Part shown: piece after piece, positions 24,683-34,490 of the stretch
Position numbering within the stretch: position 1 is the stretch's first letter
Layout: every line of letters starts with the position of its first letter
NCBI RefSeq assembly: GCF_001509795.1
Contig: NZ_LLZN01000079.1
Span: 134,345 to 198,344 of the forward strand
DNA: 64,000 nucleotides
Reading direction: 5' to 3'
DNA from: Streptomyces sp. NRRL WC-3605
GTDB taxonomy: Bacteria > Actinomycetota > Actinomycetes > Streptomycetales > Streptomycetaceae
The notes under the pieces: model-generated
Databases searched by the model: none
Seen by the model: the letters and a program-made list of their open reading frames with translations, nothing else
What the model was told of the DNA's origin: nothing
Program-made: the position numbers and the translations under genes

Positions 24683-25357
24683 TTGTCCCGCTTCGCGCTC
24701 ATCAAGGCAGTGCTCGGACCGATCATGCGCCTGATGTTCCGCCCACAGGTGGAGGGCGTGGAGCACATCCCTGGCGACGGTCCGGTCATCCTGGCCGGCA
24801 ACCACCTCACGTTCATCGACTCGATGATCCTTCCGCTGGTGTGCGACCGGCAGGTCTACTTCATCGGCAAGGACGAGTACGTCACCGGCAAGGGCCTCAA
24901 GGGCCGCCTCATGGCCTGGTTCTTCACGGGCGTCGGCATGATCCCGGTGGACCGGGACGGCGGCCGCGGCGGTGTCGCCGCGCTGATGACAGGGCGCCGG
25001 ATCCTGGAGGAGGGCAAGGTCTTCGGCATCTACCCCGAGGGCACGCGCTCCCCCGACGGGCGGCTGTACCGGGGCCGCACCGGCATCGCCCGCCTGACGC
25101 TGATGACGGGCGCGCCGGTCGTGCCCTTCGCCATGATCGGCACGGACAAGCTCCAGCCGAACGGCGCCGGCATGCCCCGCCCGGGCAAGGTGACCGTGCG
25201 CTTCGGCGAGGCGATGGAGTTCTCCCGGTACGAGGGCATGGACCGCGACCGCTATGTGCTGCGGGCGGTGACCGACTCCGTGATGGCCGAGGTCATGCGG
25301 CTGTCCGGCCAGGAGTACGTGGACATGTACGCCAGCAAGGCCAAGGAAGCGGCGTGA
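24683..25357 (+). CDS. plsC: 1-acyl-sn-glycerol-3-phosphate acyltransferase
   Basis: 224-aa membrane-associated acyltransferase that adds the second fatty acid to lysophosphatidate. The HX4D catalytic block is GNHLTFIDSM (His41, Asp46) and the phosphate-binding block is YPEGTRSPDG, followed by the third family block at VVPFAMIG. The start is TTG at 24683 behind GGAGGG; the ATG 27 bp upstream has no ribosome site. It is convergent with the MFS gene, 10 bp apart, so phospholipid synthesis and efflux are not co-transcribed. Confidence 0.88.
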   Translation: MSRFALIKAVLGPIMRLMFRPQVEGVEHIPGDGPVILAGNHLTFIDSMILPLVCDRQVYFIGKDEYVTGKGLKGRLMAWFFTGVGMIPVDRDGGRGGVAALMTGRRILEEGKVFGIYPEGTRSPDGRLYRGRTGIARLTLMTGAPVVPFAMIGTDKLQPNGAGMPRPGKVTVRFGEAMEFSRYEGMDRDRYVLRAVTDSVMAEVMRLSGQEYVDMYASKAKEAA

Positions 25358-25367
25358 CCCTCGGGGC

Positions 25368-26900
25368 TCACCGCGACGCCGAGTCGTCCAGTCGCTGACC
25401 GCGCAGCAGGAACCAGGCCGCCACCGCCGCCGCCAGCAGGACGGCCGCTCCGGCGCCCGCCGCCAGGGCGAGGCCGTCCACGAAGGCGGTGCGGGCCGCG
25501 TCCAGCATCGCCTCGGAGGTCCGGGCGGGCAGGCCCGCCGCCGCCTCCACCGCGCCGCCGAGGGACTCGTGGGCCGCGGCCGGGGTGCCGGCCGGACCGG
25601 TGAAGCCCCGGTAGACGCCGGTGACGATCGAGCCGAGCACCGCGATGCCGAGGGCCGCGCCGAGTTCGTACGCCGTCTCCGACACCGCCGACGCGGCGCC
25701 CGCCTGTTCCTTCGGCACGGAGGACAGGATCACGTCGGACGTCACAGTGAAGGAGAAGCCCGCGCCGACGCCCACCACGAGGAGGGCCGCGCCCAGCAGG
25801 GGGTAGCCCGTGCCGCGGTCGATCACCGTGAGCACGGCGAGCGCCACGCCGATCGCGGCGAGGCCGGCCGAGACGACGGCCCGGACCGAGAAGCGGCGGG
25901 CCGCGCGTCCCGCGACCAGCCCGGCGACCACGGCGCCGATCGCCGCGGGAAGTTCCGCCAGACCGGCTTCGAGGGGTCCCCTGCCCTGCACCAACTGCAG
26001 GAACTGCGACAGGAAGAACACCAGGCCGGACAGGCCGAGGATGGTGAGCAGGTCGGCCAGGACGGCACCGCTGAAGCCCCGGTGGCGGAACAGCCGCATG
26101 TCGAGCAGCGGTGCCGGCAGAGTGAGCTGGCGCCGGACGAAGCCGTACAGGGCGCCGGCGCCCGCCAGGCCCGCGGCGAGCGTGAGCCAGGTGAAGCCGT
26201 GCGCGGCGGCCTCCTTGACGGCGTAGACGACCCCGATCATGCCGAGCAGGGACAGCAGGACGCTGGGCAGGTCCCAGGGGCCCGGGGCCGGGTCGCGGGA
26301 CTCGGGCAGCAGCCGGACGCCGACGACGACCAGGACCACCATCACGGGCAGGTTGATCAGGAAGACCGAACCCCACCAGAAGTGTTCGAGCAGGAATCCG
26401 CCGGCTATCGGGCCGACGGCGGTGCCCGCGGACGCCGTGGCGCCCCAGATGCCGATGGCGAGGCTGCGCTCGCGCGGGTCGTGGAAGAGGTTGCGGATCA
26501 GGGCGAGGGTCGCCGGCATCAGGGTGGCGCCCGCGACGCCGAGCAGGGCCCGGGCGGCGATCAGCATCTCGGGGCTCGTGGCGTAGGCGTTGAGGACGGA
26601 CAGCGCGCCGAACGCCGTGGCGCCGACGAGCAGGATCCGCTTGCGGCCGATGCGGTCGCCGAGGCTGCCCATCGACACGAGCAGGCCCGCGATCACGAAC
26701 GAGTAGACGTCGCCGATCCACAGGAGCTGGGTGCCGGAGGGCTGGAGGTCCTCGCTGATGTAGGGGGTCGCGAGACCGAGGACGGTCGCGTCGACGGCCA
26801 CCAGCAGCACGGCGAGGACGAGGACGGACAGCGCGAGCCAACGGCCCGGACGGCTGGTCACCGCCTCGGTCGTCTCCGCCGGCCGCAGGGTGCTGGTCAT
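25368..26900 (-). CDS. DHA2-family MFS multidrug transporter, 510 aa
   Basis: Fourteen-helix proton antiporter of the QacA/SmvA type. Motif A is GSLGDRIGRKRILL after helix 2, the antiporter motif C lies in WGATASAGTAVGPIAGGFLLE, and the DATVL motif of helix 1 (VAVDATVLGLA) is present. It probably exports cationic drugs or dyes. ATG at 26900 overlaps the stop of the upstream TetR gene (ATGA), so regulator and pump are one operon controlled from the palindrome at 27468. Confidence 0.92.
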   Translation of the reverse strand: MTSTLRPAETTEAVTSRPGRWLALSVLVLAVLLVAVDATVLGLATPYISEDLQPSGTQLLWIGDVYSFVIAGLLVSMGSLGDRIGRKRILLVGATAFGALSVLNAYATSPEMLIAARALLGVAGATLMPATLALIRNLFHDPRERSLAIGIWGATASAGTAVGPIAGGFLLEHFWWGSVFLINLPVMVVLVVVGVRLLPESRDPAPGPWDLPSVLLSLLGMIGVVYAVKEAAAHGFTWLTLAAGLAGAGALYGFVRRQLTLPAPLLDMRLFRHRGFSGAVLADLLTILGLSGLVFFLSQFLQLVQGRGPLEAGLAELPAAIGAVVAGLVAGRAARRFSVRAVVSAGLAAIGVALAVLTVIDRGTGYPLLGAALLVVGVGAGFSFTVTSDVILSSVPKEQAGAASAVSETAYELGAALGIAVLGSIVTGVYRGFTGPAGTPAAAHESLGGAVEAAAGLPARTSEAMLDAARTAFVDGLALAAGAGAAVLLAAAVAAWFLLRGQRLDDSASR

Positions 26901-27448
26901 GATTCCTCTCTCCGGAGTGCGCCGCCGAGCAGCAGCCCGACGATCATGTGGTGGAAGTCCCTGGGGGCTCCCTTGCCGCTCTGCACCATCCAGGCGCCGG
27001 AGGCCATCAGGCCGAACAGCGCCTCGGTGAGCCAGGCCGGGGTCAGGTCGATGCGGAACTCACCGCCGAGCTGCCCGCGCCGGAACAGGGCGGCGATGCG
27101 GTCGTCGATCGCGGTCCAGCCGGGGTTGATCTCCTCACCCTCGTAGAGCTGGTTCTCGGTGTAGAGGAAGGCGAGGAGTCCGGCGGCGGGCTCGATCGCG
27201 CGGACGAGGCGGCGTACGGCGTCCGAGGCGGAGCCGTTGTCGAGGTCGGCCGCGTCCAGGGCGGCCACGCACTCGGCGATGCCCAGCGACTCCAGGGCGC
27301 GGACGAGCGCGTCACGGCCCGCGAACTGCCGGTGCAGGGTGGCGCGGCTGATCCCGGCGGCCTTGGCGACCTCGTCCATGGTGGCGGTGGCTTTGCGGGT
27401 CAGCAGGGCCGCGGCACTGCGCAGCACGTGGTCACGATCGACAGCCAT
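26897..27448 (-). CDS. TetR-family repressor of the adjacent efflux pump, 183 aa
   Basis: N-terminal TetR helix-turn-helix (ATMDEVAKAAGISRATLHRQFAGRDAL, residues about 24-50) and an all-helical ligand domain. ATG at 27448 fits the family start; two possible upstream codons are weaker. It is the first gene of a two-gene operon with the MFS pump. A perfect 7-4-7 palindrome 20 bp upstream is its likely operator, so it should repress itself and the pump until a drug-like ligand binds. Confidence 0.92.
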   Translation of the reverse strand: MAVDRDHVLRSAAALLTRKATATMDEVAKAAGISRATLHRQFAGRDALVRALESLGIAECVAALDAADLDNGSASDAVRRLVRAIEPAAGLLAFLYTENQLYEGEEINPGWTAIDDRIAALFRRGQLGGEFRIDLTPAWLTEALFGLMASGAWMVQSGKGAPRDFHHMIVGLLLGGALRREES

Positions 27449-27467
27449 GACACGAGAGTAGCGCACG

Positions 27468-27485
27468 TGAGACAGCGATGTCTCA
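27468..27485. promoter_or_regulatory. Operator of the TetR-MFS operon
   Basis: Perfect inverted repeat TGAGACA-GCGA-TGTCTCA, 20 bp upstream of the TetR start codon. Length and symmetry are those of a TetR-dimer site. Confidence 0.8.
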
Positions 27486-27541
27486 TTCAGGGCGCGTGCG
27501 GCTCACGCGTGCGGCCCATCACCGGTCGCCGCAGCGAGTGA

Positions 27542-28513
27542 TCAGTGCCAGGGCAGGCGGCCGCGCTTCTCCCAGTACGCGGCGGGCTCCTCCGCGAGGG
27601 ACGTGAGCCGGGCCAGCCGCTCCTCGTCCAGGTCGACCACGGCGGCGTGCAGGTTGGACGCCAGCTGCGCGGTGGTCGCCGCGCCCGACAGGGCGACTCC
27701 GGCCCAGGGCCGGCGCAGGACGAACGCGAGCGCGACCGCGTCGCAGCCCTGGGACGTCTCGGTGGCCACGGCCCGCAGCGCCTCGGGGGCGCCCGGGCCG
27801 GCGAGCCGCCCGTTGGCCATGCCCTCCTTGACGATCACCGTCAGCCCGGCGTCGTGCGCCTCGGCGAGGGCGGGGCCCACCGAGGTCTCCAGGACGTTGT
27901 ACGTCGACTGGACGGTACGGAAGAGGGGTTCGCCGTCGACCGTCACGGCGAGGGCGGCGCGCACGGCGTCCGCCTGGGCCGGGCCGCTCGTGGAGAACCC
28001 GACGGTCACGCCCTGGGCGGCGGCCTCCGCGAGGCGCGCGTGCAGCTCCTTGTCGGTGAGCGCGGGACTGTCCGGGGTGACCGAGTGGATCTGGTAGAGG
28101 TCCAGACGGTCGCCGAGCAGCGCGGCGGTCTCGGAGCGCTGGCGCTCGTAGGTGGCGAGGCTGTGGTCCTTGACCTCGTGCCGCTCGGCGTCCGTCGTCC
28201 AGTCCGCGGTGTAGGTGTAGCCCCACTTGCTGCCGACGACGACGTCGCCGACGTCCGGGCGGGCGGTCAGCCAGCCGGCGAGGAACTCCTCCGAACGGCC
28301 GTAGGAACGGGCGGCGTCGAAGTAGCGCACGCCCTGGGCGTAGGCGGCGTCGAGGAGTTCGTGGGTGCGGGCGCGCAGCGCCTCGACGCTGCGGTCGGCT
28401 CCGAGGTCCTCGTCCCGGCCGAGGTTGATGTAGCCGGGGCGGCCGACGGCGGCGAGGCCGAGTCCGATGTGGCAGGTCGGGGTCGTCGCTGTCGCCAGTC
28501 GGGCGAAGGGCAT
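27542..28513 (-). CDS. Aldo/keto reductase, 323 aa
   Basis: NADPH-dependent AKR of the class near pyridoxal/L-galactose dehydrogenase types. The catalytic tetrad is visible: Asp and Tyr in YFDAARSYGRSE, Lys in VVVGSKWGYTY, His in LYQIHSVTP. The coenzyme segment near the end (GVALSGAATTAQLASNL) is also typical. Substrate unknown. ATG at 28513 follows GGAG. The gene lies 77 bp downstream of argH on the same strand, separated by a short GC hairpin. Confidence 0.88.
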   Translation of the reverse strand: MPFARLATATTPTCHIGLGLAAVGRPGYINLGRDEDLGADRSVEALRARTHELLDAAYAQGVRYFDAARSYGRSEEFLAGWLTARPDVGDVVVGSKWGYTYTADWTTDAERHEVKDHSLATYERQRSETAALLGDRLDLYQIHSVTPDSPALTDKELHARLAEAAAQGVTVGFSTSGPAQADAVRAALAVTVDGEPLFRTVQSTYNVLETSVGPALAEAHDAGLTVIVKEGMANGRLAGPGAPEALRAVATETSQGCDAVALAFVLRRPWAGVALSGAATTAQLASNLHAAVVDLDEERLARLTSLAEEPAAYWEKRGRLPWH

Positions 28514-28568
28514 CGCGGGCTCCGTTCGGTCGGCTGCGTACCGCTGCCCGACCAACGTAACCCGCGAC

Positions 28569-28585
28569 GCCCCGGCCCACGGGGC
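28569..28585. terminator. Short hairpin downstream of argH
   Basis: GCCCCG/CGGGGC stem of 6 bp with a 5-nt loop, 5 bp past the argH stop. It is too short to be certain as a terminator. Confidence 0.4.
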
Positions 28586-28590
28586 GGGCC

Positions 28591-30160
<1,570 letters not shown>

Positions 30161-30196
30161 TCCGAGCCGGACCGGAGCGGAGTGCGCGGGCTCCTG

Positions 30197-30227
30197 TTGA
30201 ACACGAGTAACCGCTTACTCGTATCTC
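30197..30227 (+). promoter_or_regulatory. Promoter with perfect palindrome in the spacer
   Basis: TTGAAC at 30197, then a perfect inverted repeat CGAGTAA-CCGC-TTACTCG at 30204-30221, then TATCTC at 30222. It lies about 65 bp before the secreted-protein gene at 30290. The GAGTAA/TTACTC arms look like a TetR-family operator, but no such regulator is adjacent. Confidence 0.6.
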
Positions 30228-30289
30228 CCGGCGAGCGCAGGCGCCGCGTTCGCACCCGACGACACTCCGAACCCGAGTGAGGCATCCGT

Positions 30290-30733
30290 ATGTCCAGGGC
30301 TCTTCCGATGTACAACAAGCGTCGTGTCGCGTTCGTCGGCGGCGCCGCCGCGGTGGCGCTGTCCGGCACGGTGATCGCCGGATTCGCCCTGGCCGGCGAG
30401 GACGGACGGGCCGCCGACTCCGCCCGCACCCTGGCCGGTCCCGGCACGATCACCTGCCCCGACCTCACCGGGAAGCTGCCCGCCGTCCCCGCCTCCGCCC
30501 AGGCCGAGGTCGACCGCAACCTCGCCCAGCTCCGGACCCAGATCGACGAGGCCAACCAGCGCCTCGCCGACACCGCCGGACAGGGCGGCCCCGACTTCGT
30601 CCAGAACGCCATCCTCGGCCCGCTCAAGGACAAGCGCGTCGCCGCCCTCAACCGCATCGAGACCGCCATCGGCCGCGCGGCAGCCAAGCCCGACGGCCTG
30701 GAGGCGTTCGCCGCCTGCACGCTCACCCGGTGA
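30290..30733 (+). CDS. Secreted helical protein, 147 aa
   Basis: Unrecognised exported protein. It begins MSRALPMYNKRRVAFVGG and continues with a signal peptide or anchor (AAVALSGTVIAGFALAGEDG). The mature part holds two cysteines (TITCPDL and AACTLTR) that could form one disulfide, with helical Gln/Arg/Ala-rich sequence between. ATG at 30290 follows GTGAGG by 7 nt. A strong terminator follows 12 bp after the stop, so it is monocistronic and controlled by the palindromic promoter upstream. Confidence 0.78.
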   Translation: MSRALPMYNKRRVAFVGGAAAVALSGTVIAGFALAGEDGRAADSARTLAGPGTITCPDLTGKLPAVPASAQAEVDRNLAQLRTQIDEANQRLADTAGQGGPDFVQNAILGPLKDKRVAALNRIETAIGRAAAKPDGLEAFAACTLTR

Positions 30734-30745
30734 CGTGACAGGCAG

Positions 30746-30786
30746 CCGTGGCCGCCCCGTTGGCACGCCGGCCGGGGCGGCCACGG
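30746..30786. terminator. Terminator of the secreted-protein gene
   Basis: Perfect 14-bp stem CCGTGGCCGCCCCG/CGGGGCGGCCACGG with a 13-nt loop, 12 bp past the stop. Confidence 0.88.
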
Positions 30787-30840
30787 TGACCCACGGGGGG
30801 CGGGGTGCGGCGGCGGCGCTACGGCGGCACGGGAATTCCT

Positions 30841-30869
30841 TAGACAGCCGAACGAACGCCACCCATAAT
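30841..30869 (+). promoter_or_regulatory. Promoter for a leaderless transcript
   Basis: TAGACA (30841) and CATAAT (30864) are 17 bp apart, close to the sigma-70 consensus. The -10 ends 8 nt before the GTG at 30878 and no ribosome site intervenes, so transcription should start at or next to the start codon. Confidence 0.75.
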
Positions 30870-30877
30870 CGGTTGAC

Positions 30878-31465
30878 GTGGGTAAAACATATGAACGCAT
30901 CGACGGCAGACTCCGCACGTTCATCGAGGAGCAGCCGCTCTTCTTCACCGCCACCGCGCCGCTCGCGGCCGACGGCACCGTCAACCTCTCCCCCAAGGGC
31001 CTGAAGGGCTCCTTCGTGGTCCTCGACGAACGTACGGTGGCCTACCTGGACTTCGCGGGCTCCAACGCCGAGACGATCGCGCACCTGCGGGAGAACGGCC
31101 GGATCACCCTCATGTGGTGCGCCTTCCAGGGGCCGCCGAACATCGTGCGCGTGCACGGCCGCGGCGAGGCCGTCTTCCGCGACGACCCCCGCTTCCCCGA
31201 ACTGCTCGGGCACTTCCCCGGCATCGACCCGGCCCAGCACGGCCTGCGCGCCGTCGTCGTCGTCCACGCCGAGCACATCCGGGACACCTGCGGGTACGCC
31301 GTCCCCCTGATGACGTACGACGAGGACCGCGACCTGCACGGAAAGCGCTTCTCCCGGGAGGACGACGCCTCGCTCGACGCGTACTTCACCAAGAAGGAGT
31401 ACGTCGCGACCAGCCTGGACGGACTACCCGGGCTGCCGTTGCCGCTGCCTCCCTCTAGCTTCTGA
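30878..31465 (+). CDS. Pyridoxamine 5-phosphate oxidase-family flavoprotein, 195 aa
   Basis: Split-barrel FMN/F420-binding fold (PPOX family): FFTATAPLAADGTVNLSPKG, VAYLDFAGSNAETIAHLREN and RITLMWCAFQGPPNIVRVHG are typical strands and loops. A long C-terminal helix region (RFSREDDASLDAYFTKKEYV) follows. The reaction is not known; relatives are small oxidoreductases. Start GTG at 30878 with the promoter directly upstream marks a leaderless mRNA. It ends 3 bp before the transpeptidase gene and may be co-transcribed with it. Confidence 0.87.
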   Translation: MGKTYERIDGRLRTFIEEQPLFFTATAPLAADGTVNLSPKGLKGSFVVLDERTVAYLDFAGSNAETIAHLRENGRITLMWCAFQGPPNIVRVHGRGEAVFRDDPRFPELLGHFPGIDPAQHGLRAVVVVHAEHIRDTCGYAVPLMTYDEDRDLHGKRFSREDDASLDAYFTKKEYVATSLDGLPGLPLPLPPSSF

Positions 31466-31468
31466 GGC

Positions 31469-32167
31469 ATGCGCCGTGCCGCCCTCGCCCTCGTGTCCGT
31501 GTCCGTCCTCGCGCTCGGCGCCGCGCCGGGTGGAGCGCCGGGTCCTCTGCCGGGCCGGATGGCCGACACCGGGGGCGGCACCCAGCTGATCACCGCCGTC
31601 GCGCCGCGGACCGGCTCCACCAAGGGGACGCTGACCTGGTGGGACCGCGTCGGCGGGCGCTGGGTGCGGGCGGGTTCGGCGTCGGCGCGGTTCGGGGCGA
31701 AGGGCCTGGTCGAGGGGGCGCGCCGGAAGCAGGGCACGAACACGACGCCGACCGGGCTGTTCCGGCTGCCGTACGCCTTCGGCATCGAGGCCGCGCCGCC
31801 CGGGACGGCGTACACCTACCGCCGGGTCCGCGAGAACTCCTGGTGGTGCCAGGACAACGACTCGCGCGCGTACAACCGCTGGAGCCAGCCACTCGCCCGC
31901 GACTGCCGGCCCGCCGAGTCGGAGCACCTGATCACCTACGGCTCCCGCTACGCGCACGCCCTCGTCATCGGCTTCAACTACACCCGTCCGGTGAAGGGGC
32001 GCGGCGCCGGGATCTTCCTTCATGTCAACGGGCGGGGAGCGACGGCGGGTTGTGTGTCGGTGCCGCGGGACACCATGAAACGCCTCCTCGCATGGGCCGA
32101 TCCCGGACGCAAGCCGCACATCGCGATCGGCACCGCGTCCGGCTCCACCGCGATCACCCGGTACTGA
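31469..32167 (+). CDS. Secreted L,D-transpeptidase (YkuD-like), 232 aa
   Basis: Exported protein with a signal peptide over residues 1-24. The YkuD catalytic block HVNGRGATAGCVSVP holds His185 and nucleophile Cys195, the HxxGxGxTxGC form. Members make 3-3 cross-links in peptidoglycan or anchor proteins. There is no separate peptidoglycan-binding domain, so it resembles the single-domain ErfK/YbiS-like class. ATG at 31469 follows GAGG from the end of the previous gene, suggesting translational coupling. Confidence 0.85.
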   Translation: MRRAALALVSVSVLALGAAPGGAPGPLPGRMADTGGGTQLITAVAPRTGSTKGTLTWWDRVGGRWVRAGSASARFGAKGLVEGARRKQGTNTTPTGLFRLPYAFGIEAAPPGTAYTYRRVRENSWWCQDNDSRAYNRWSQPLARDCRPAESEHLITYGSRYAHALVIGFNYTRPVKGRGAGIFLHVNGRGATAGCVSVPRDTMKRLLAWADPGRKPHIAIGTASGSTAITRY

Positions 32168-32257
32168 CCCGGAACCGCTGAACACACGGGCCTCCCCGCA
32201 CGTATCTCTGGGCCAAGGGACCACGTCAACCCCCTTGCTCCCGTCCCCGGAGGAACC

Positions 32258-33640
32258 GTGACCACCACGCTCGCAGGCGGCCGTGCCGCCCGACGCCAGA
32301 CGATGCGCCGCATCCGTCCGCGCCGCTCCCCGGCCGTCCCGCTGGTCGTCGCCCTGTGGGCGGGCGCGGCGGCGGTGCTGTGGCTGTGGTGGGACAACAC
32401 GCCGTCCCTCGCGGACAACACGGCGAAGATCCTCGCCGCCGGACGCATCACCGGTCTTCTCGCCGGCTATCTGATGGCGCTGGTCGTCCTGCAGATGGCG
32501 CGGGTGCCCGCGCTGGAGCGGCGGGTCGGCTCGGACCGGGTCGCCCGCTGGCACGCGATGAGCGGCCGTTACACGGTCTGCCTGGTGATCGCGCACGTCT
32601 TCCTGACGATGTGGGCCTACGCCCTGCAGAGCGGCCGGACCCTCGGCGACGTCGTCCAGCAGACCATCGACTCCGTCAACACGCTGCCCGACATGGGCAA
32701 GGCGGCCATCGGCACCGGGCTGCTGTTCGTCATCGCGTTCATCTCGATCGGCGGCATCCGGCGCCGCATCCCCTACGACAGCTGGTACCACGTCCACCTG
32801 CTGACGTACGCGGCGGTGTTCCTGACGTTCTGGCACCAGATCACCACCGGCAACGAGTTCGCCGTCGAGCCCACCGCGAAGACCTTCTGGTACGGGCTGT
32901 ACGGCGCGGTCACCGCGCTGGTGCTCTGGTACCGGGTCATCACCCCGGTCCGCCTGAACCTGCGGCACCGGATGTACGTCGAGGCCGTCATCGAGGAGAC
33001 GCCCGGCATCGTGTCGGTGCTGATCGGAGGGCGCAAGCTGCACCGGATGGGCGCCGAGGCGGGCCACTTCTTCCGCTGGCGGTTCAAGGCGCCGGGCATG
33101 CGCTTCAGCTCCCACCCGTACTCGCTGTCGGCCGCGCCCCGCCCGGACATGCTGCGGATCACGGTCAAGGCGATCGGCGACCACACGTCCCGGCTGCGCG
33201 AGCTGAAGCCCGGCACCAAGGTGTGGGCGGAAGGCCCTTACGGCGCCCTGACGGCCCAGCGCCGCAGCCGCGGCAAGGTGCTGCTGGTGGCCGGCGGTGT
33301 CGGCATCACGCCGATGCGGGCCCTGTTCGAGACGCTGCCGGGCGCCTCCGGCGACATCACCCTGCTCTACCGGGCCAACAGCACCCAGGACCTGGCGCTG
33401 TGGGACGAGCTCTCGGCCATCGCCGACGAGCGCGGTGCCCGGCTGATGTACGCGGTCAACAGCCCGGACGGCGAGCGTCCGGACATCTCGGCGGAGCGGC
33501 TGCGGCAGAAGCTGCCGGACATCGACCAGCACGACGTCTTCCTCTGCGGCCCGCCCGGGTTCGCGCAGTCCGTGTACGAGGCGCTGCGCGGCGCCGGAGT
33601 GCCCGCCCGCCGCATCCACCACGAGTCGTTCGAGATGTGA
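32258..33640 (+). CDS. Ferric-reductase-like transmembrane ferredoxin/NAD(P)H reductase, 460 aa
   Basis: Membrane flavohaemoprotein that should carry electrons from NAD(P)H across the membrane. N-terminal half: about six helices with paired histidines (His99, His113, His178/180, His193) as haem ligands. C-terminal half: FAD domain with HPYSLSAAP (286-294) and NAD(P) domain with AGGVGITPMRAL (345-356) and FLCGPPGFAQSV. GTG at 32258 follows GGAGG. It heads an operon with the FMN-binding protein and ApbE, so its electron acceptor is probably that exported flavoprotein. Confidence 0.9.
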   Translation: MTTTLAGGRAARRQTMRRIRPRRSPAVPLVVALWAGAAAVLWLWWDNTPSLADNTAKILAAGRITGLLAGYLMALVVLQMARVPALERRVGSDRVARWHAMSGRYTVCLVIAHVFLTMWAYALQSGRTLGDVVQQTIDSVNTLPDMGKAAIGTGLLFVIAFISIGGIRRRIPYDSWYHVHLLTYAAVFLTFWHQITTGNEFAVEPTAKTFWYGLYGAVTALVLWYRVITPVRLNLRHRMYVEAVIEETPGIVSVLIGGRKLHRMGAEAGHFFRWRFKAPGMRFSSHPYSLSAAPRPDMLRITVKAIGDHTSRLRELKPGTKVWAEGPYGALTAQRRSRGKVLLVAGGVGITPMRALFETLPGASGDITLLYRANSTQDLALWDELSAIADERGARLMYAVNSPDGERPDISAERLRQKLPDIDQHDVFLCGPPGFAQSVYEALRGAGVPARRIHHESFEM

Positions 33641-33686
33641 GCGACCGGACTTCGAGTCATCACCACTCCAGGAGCTGTGGAAAGCC

Positions 33687-34490
33687 ATGAGGAAGAGCCA
33701 CCCCATCCGGCGTTTCGTGCTGGCCGGTGCGGCCACCGTGTCGGGGATCGTGCTGCTGCTGTCGCTGAAGCCGGCGACCGACCCGGCGTCCGCCCAGGCG
33801 GCCGGCGGCGCGGCGCCCCCGGTCGCGGCCTCGCCGCAGGGCGGCGCGCAGGCCGCCGGGTCGGGCACGGTCACCGGTGACGCGGCGCGCACCCAGTACG
33901 GCGCGGTCCAGGTCCGGCTGACCGTGGCCGGCGGAAAGATCACGAAGGCGGAGGCCGTCCAGGCTCCCAAGGGCGGCCAGAGCGACCAGGTCACCGCGAA
34001 CGCGGTGCCGAAGCTCAACCAGGCGGCGGTCGCGACGCAGAGCGCCGACATCGACGCCGTGTCCGGGGCGACGTACACCAGCGCCGGGTACAAGCAGTCC
34101 CTCCAGTCGGCCATCGACAAGGCCAACGCCGCCGCGGGCGCCGGGCAGGGCTCGGGCTCGCAGGGCTCCGGCGGGCAGGGGCCGGGCGAGCAGGGGTCGG
34201 GCTCGGGCGCCGCGCAGGCCCGTACCGTGACCGGGGCCGTGTCCCAGACGCAGTACGGGCCGGTCCAGGTCCGTGTCACGGTCAGCGGCGGGAAGATCAC
34301 CAAGGCGGAGGCCGTGAAGGCGCCGAGCGGCGGGCAGAGCACCACCGTCACCGCCAACGCGGTGCCGAAGCTCAACCAGGCGGCCGTGGCGGCCGGCAGC
34401 GCCGACATCGACGCGGTGTCCGGGGCGACCTACACCAGCGCCGGGTACAAGGAGTCCCTGCAGTCGGCCCTGGACCAGGCCGGTGGCTGA
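33687..34490 (+). CDS. Exported protein with two covalent-FMN domains, 267 aa
   Basis: Signal/anchor with a twin-arginine-like start (HPIRRFVLAG, RR at 8-9). Two FMN_bind domains at about 61-144 and 180-263, joined by a Gly/Ser/Gln linker. Each holds DIDAVSGATYTSAGYK, where Thr129 and Thr248 in SGAT are the expected phosphoester sites for FMN added by ApbE. The two domains are nearly identical, a recent internal duplication. It should be an extracytoplasmic electron relay after the reductase. Acceptor unknown. ATG at 33687. Confidence 0.9.
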   Translation: MRKSHPIRRFVLAGAATVSGIVLLLSLKPATDPASAQAAGGAAPPVAASPQGGAQAAGSGTVTGDAARTQYGAVQVRLTVAGGKITKAEAVQAPKGGQSDQVTANAVPKLNQAAVATQSADIDAVSGATYTSAGYKQSLQSAIDKANAAAGAGQGSGSQGSGGQGPGEQGSGSGAAQARTVTGAVSQTQYGPVQVRVTVSGGKITKAEAVKAPSGGQSTTVTANAVPKLNQAAVAAGSADIDAVSGATYTSAGYKESLQSALDQAGG

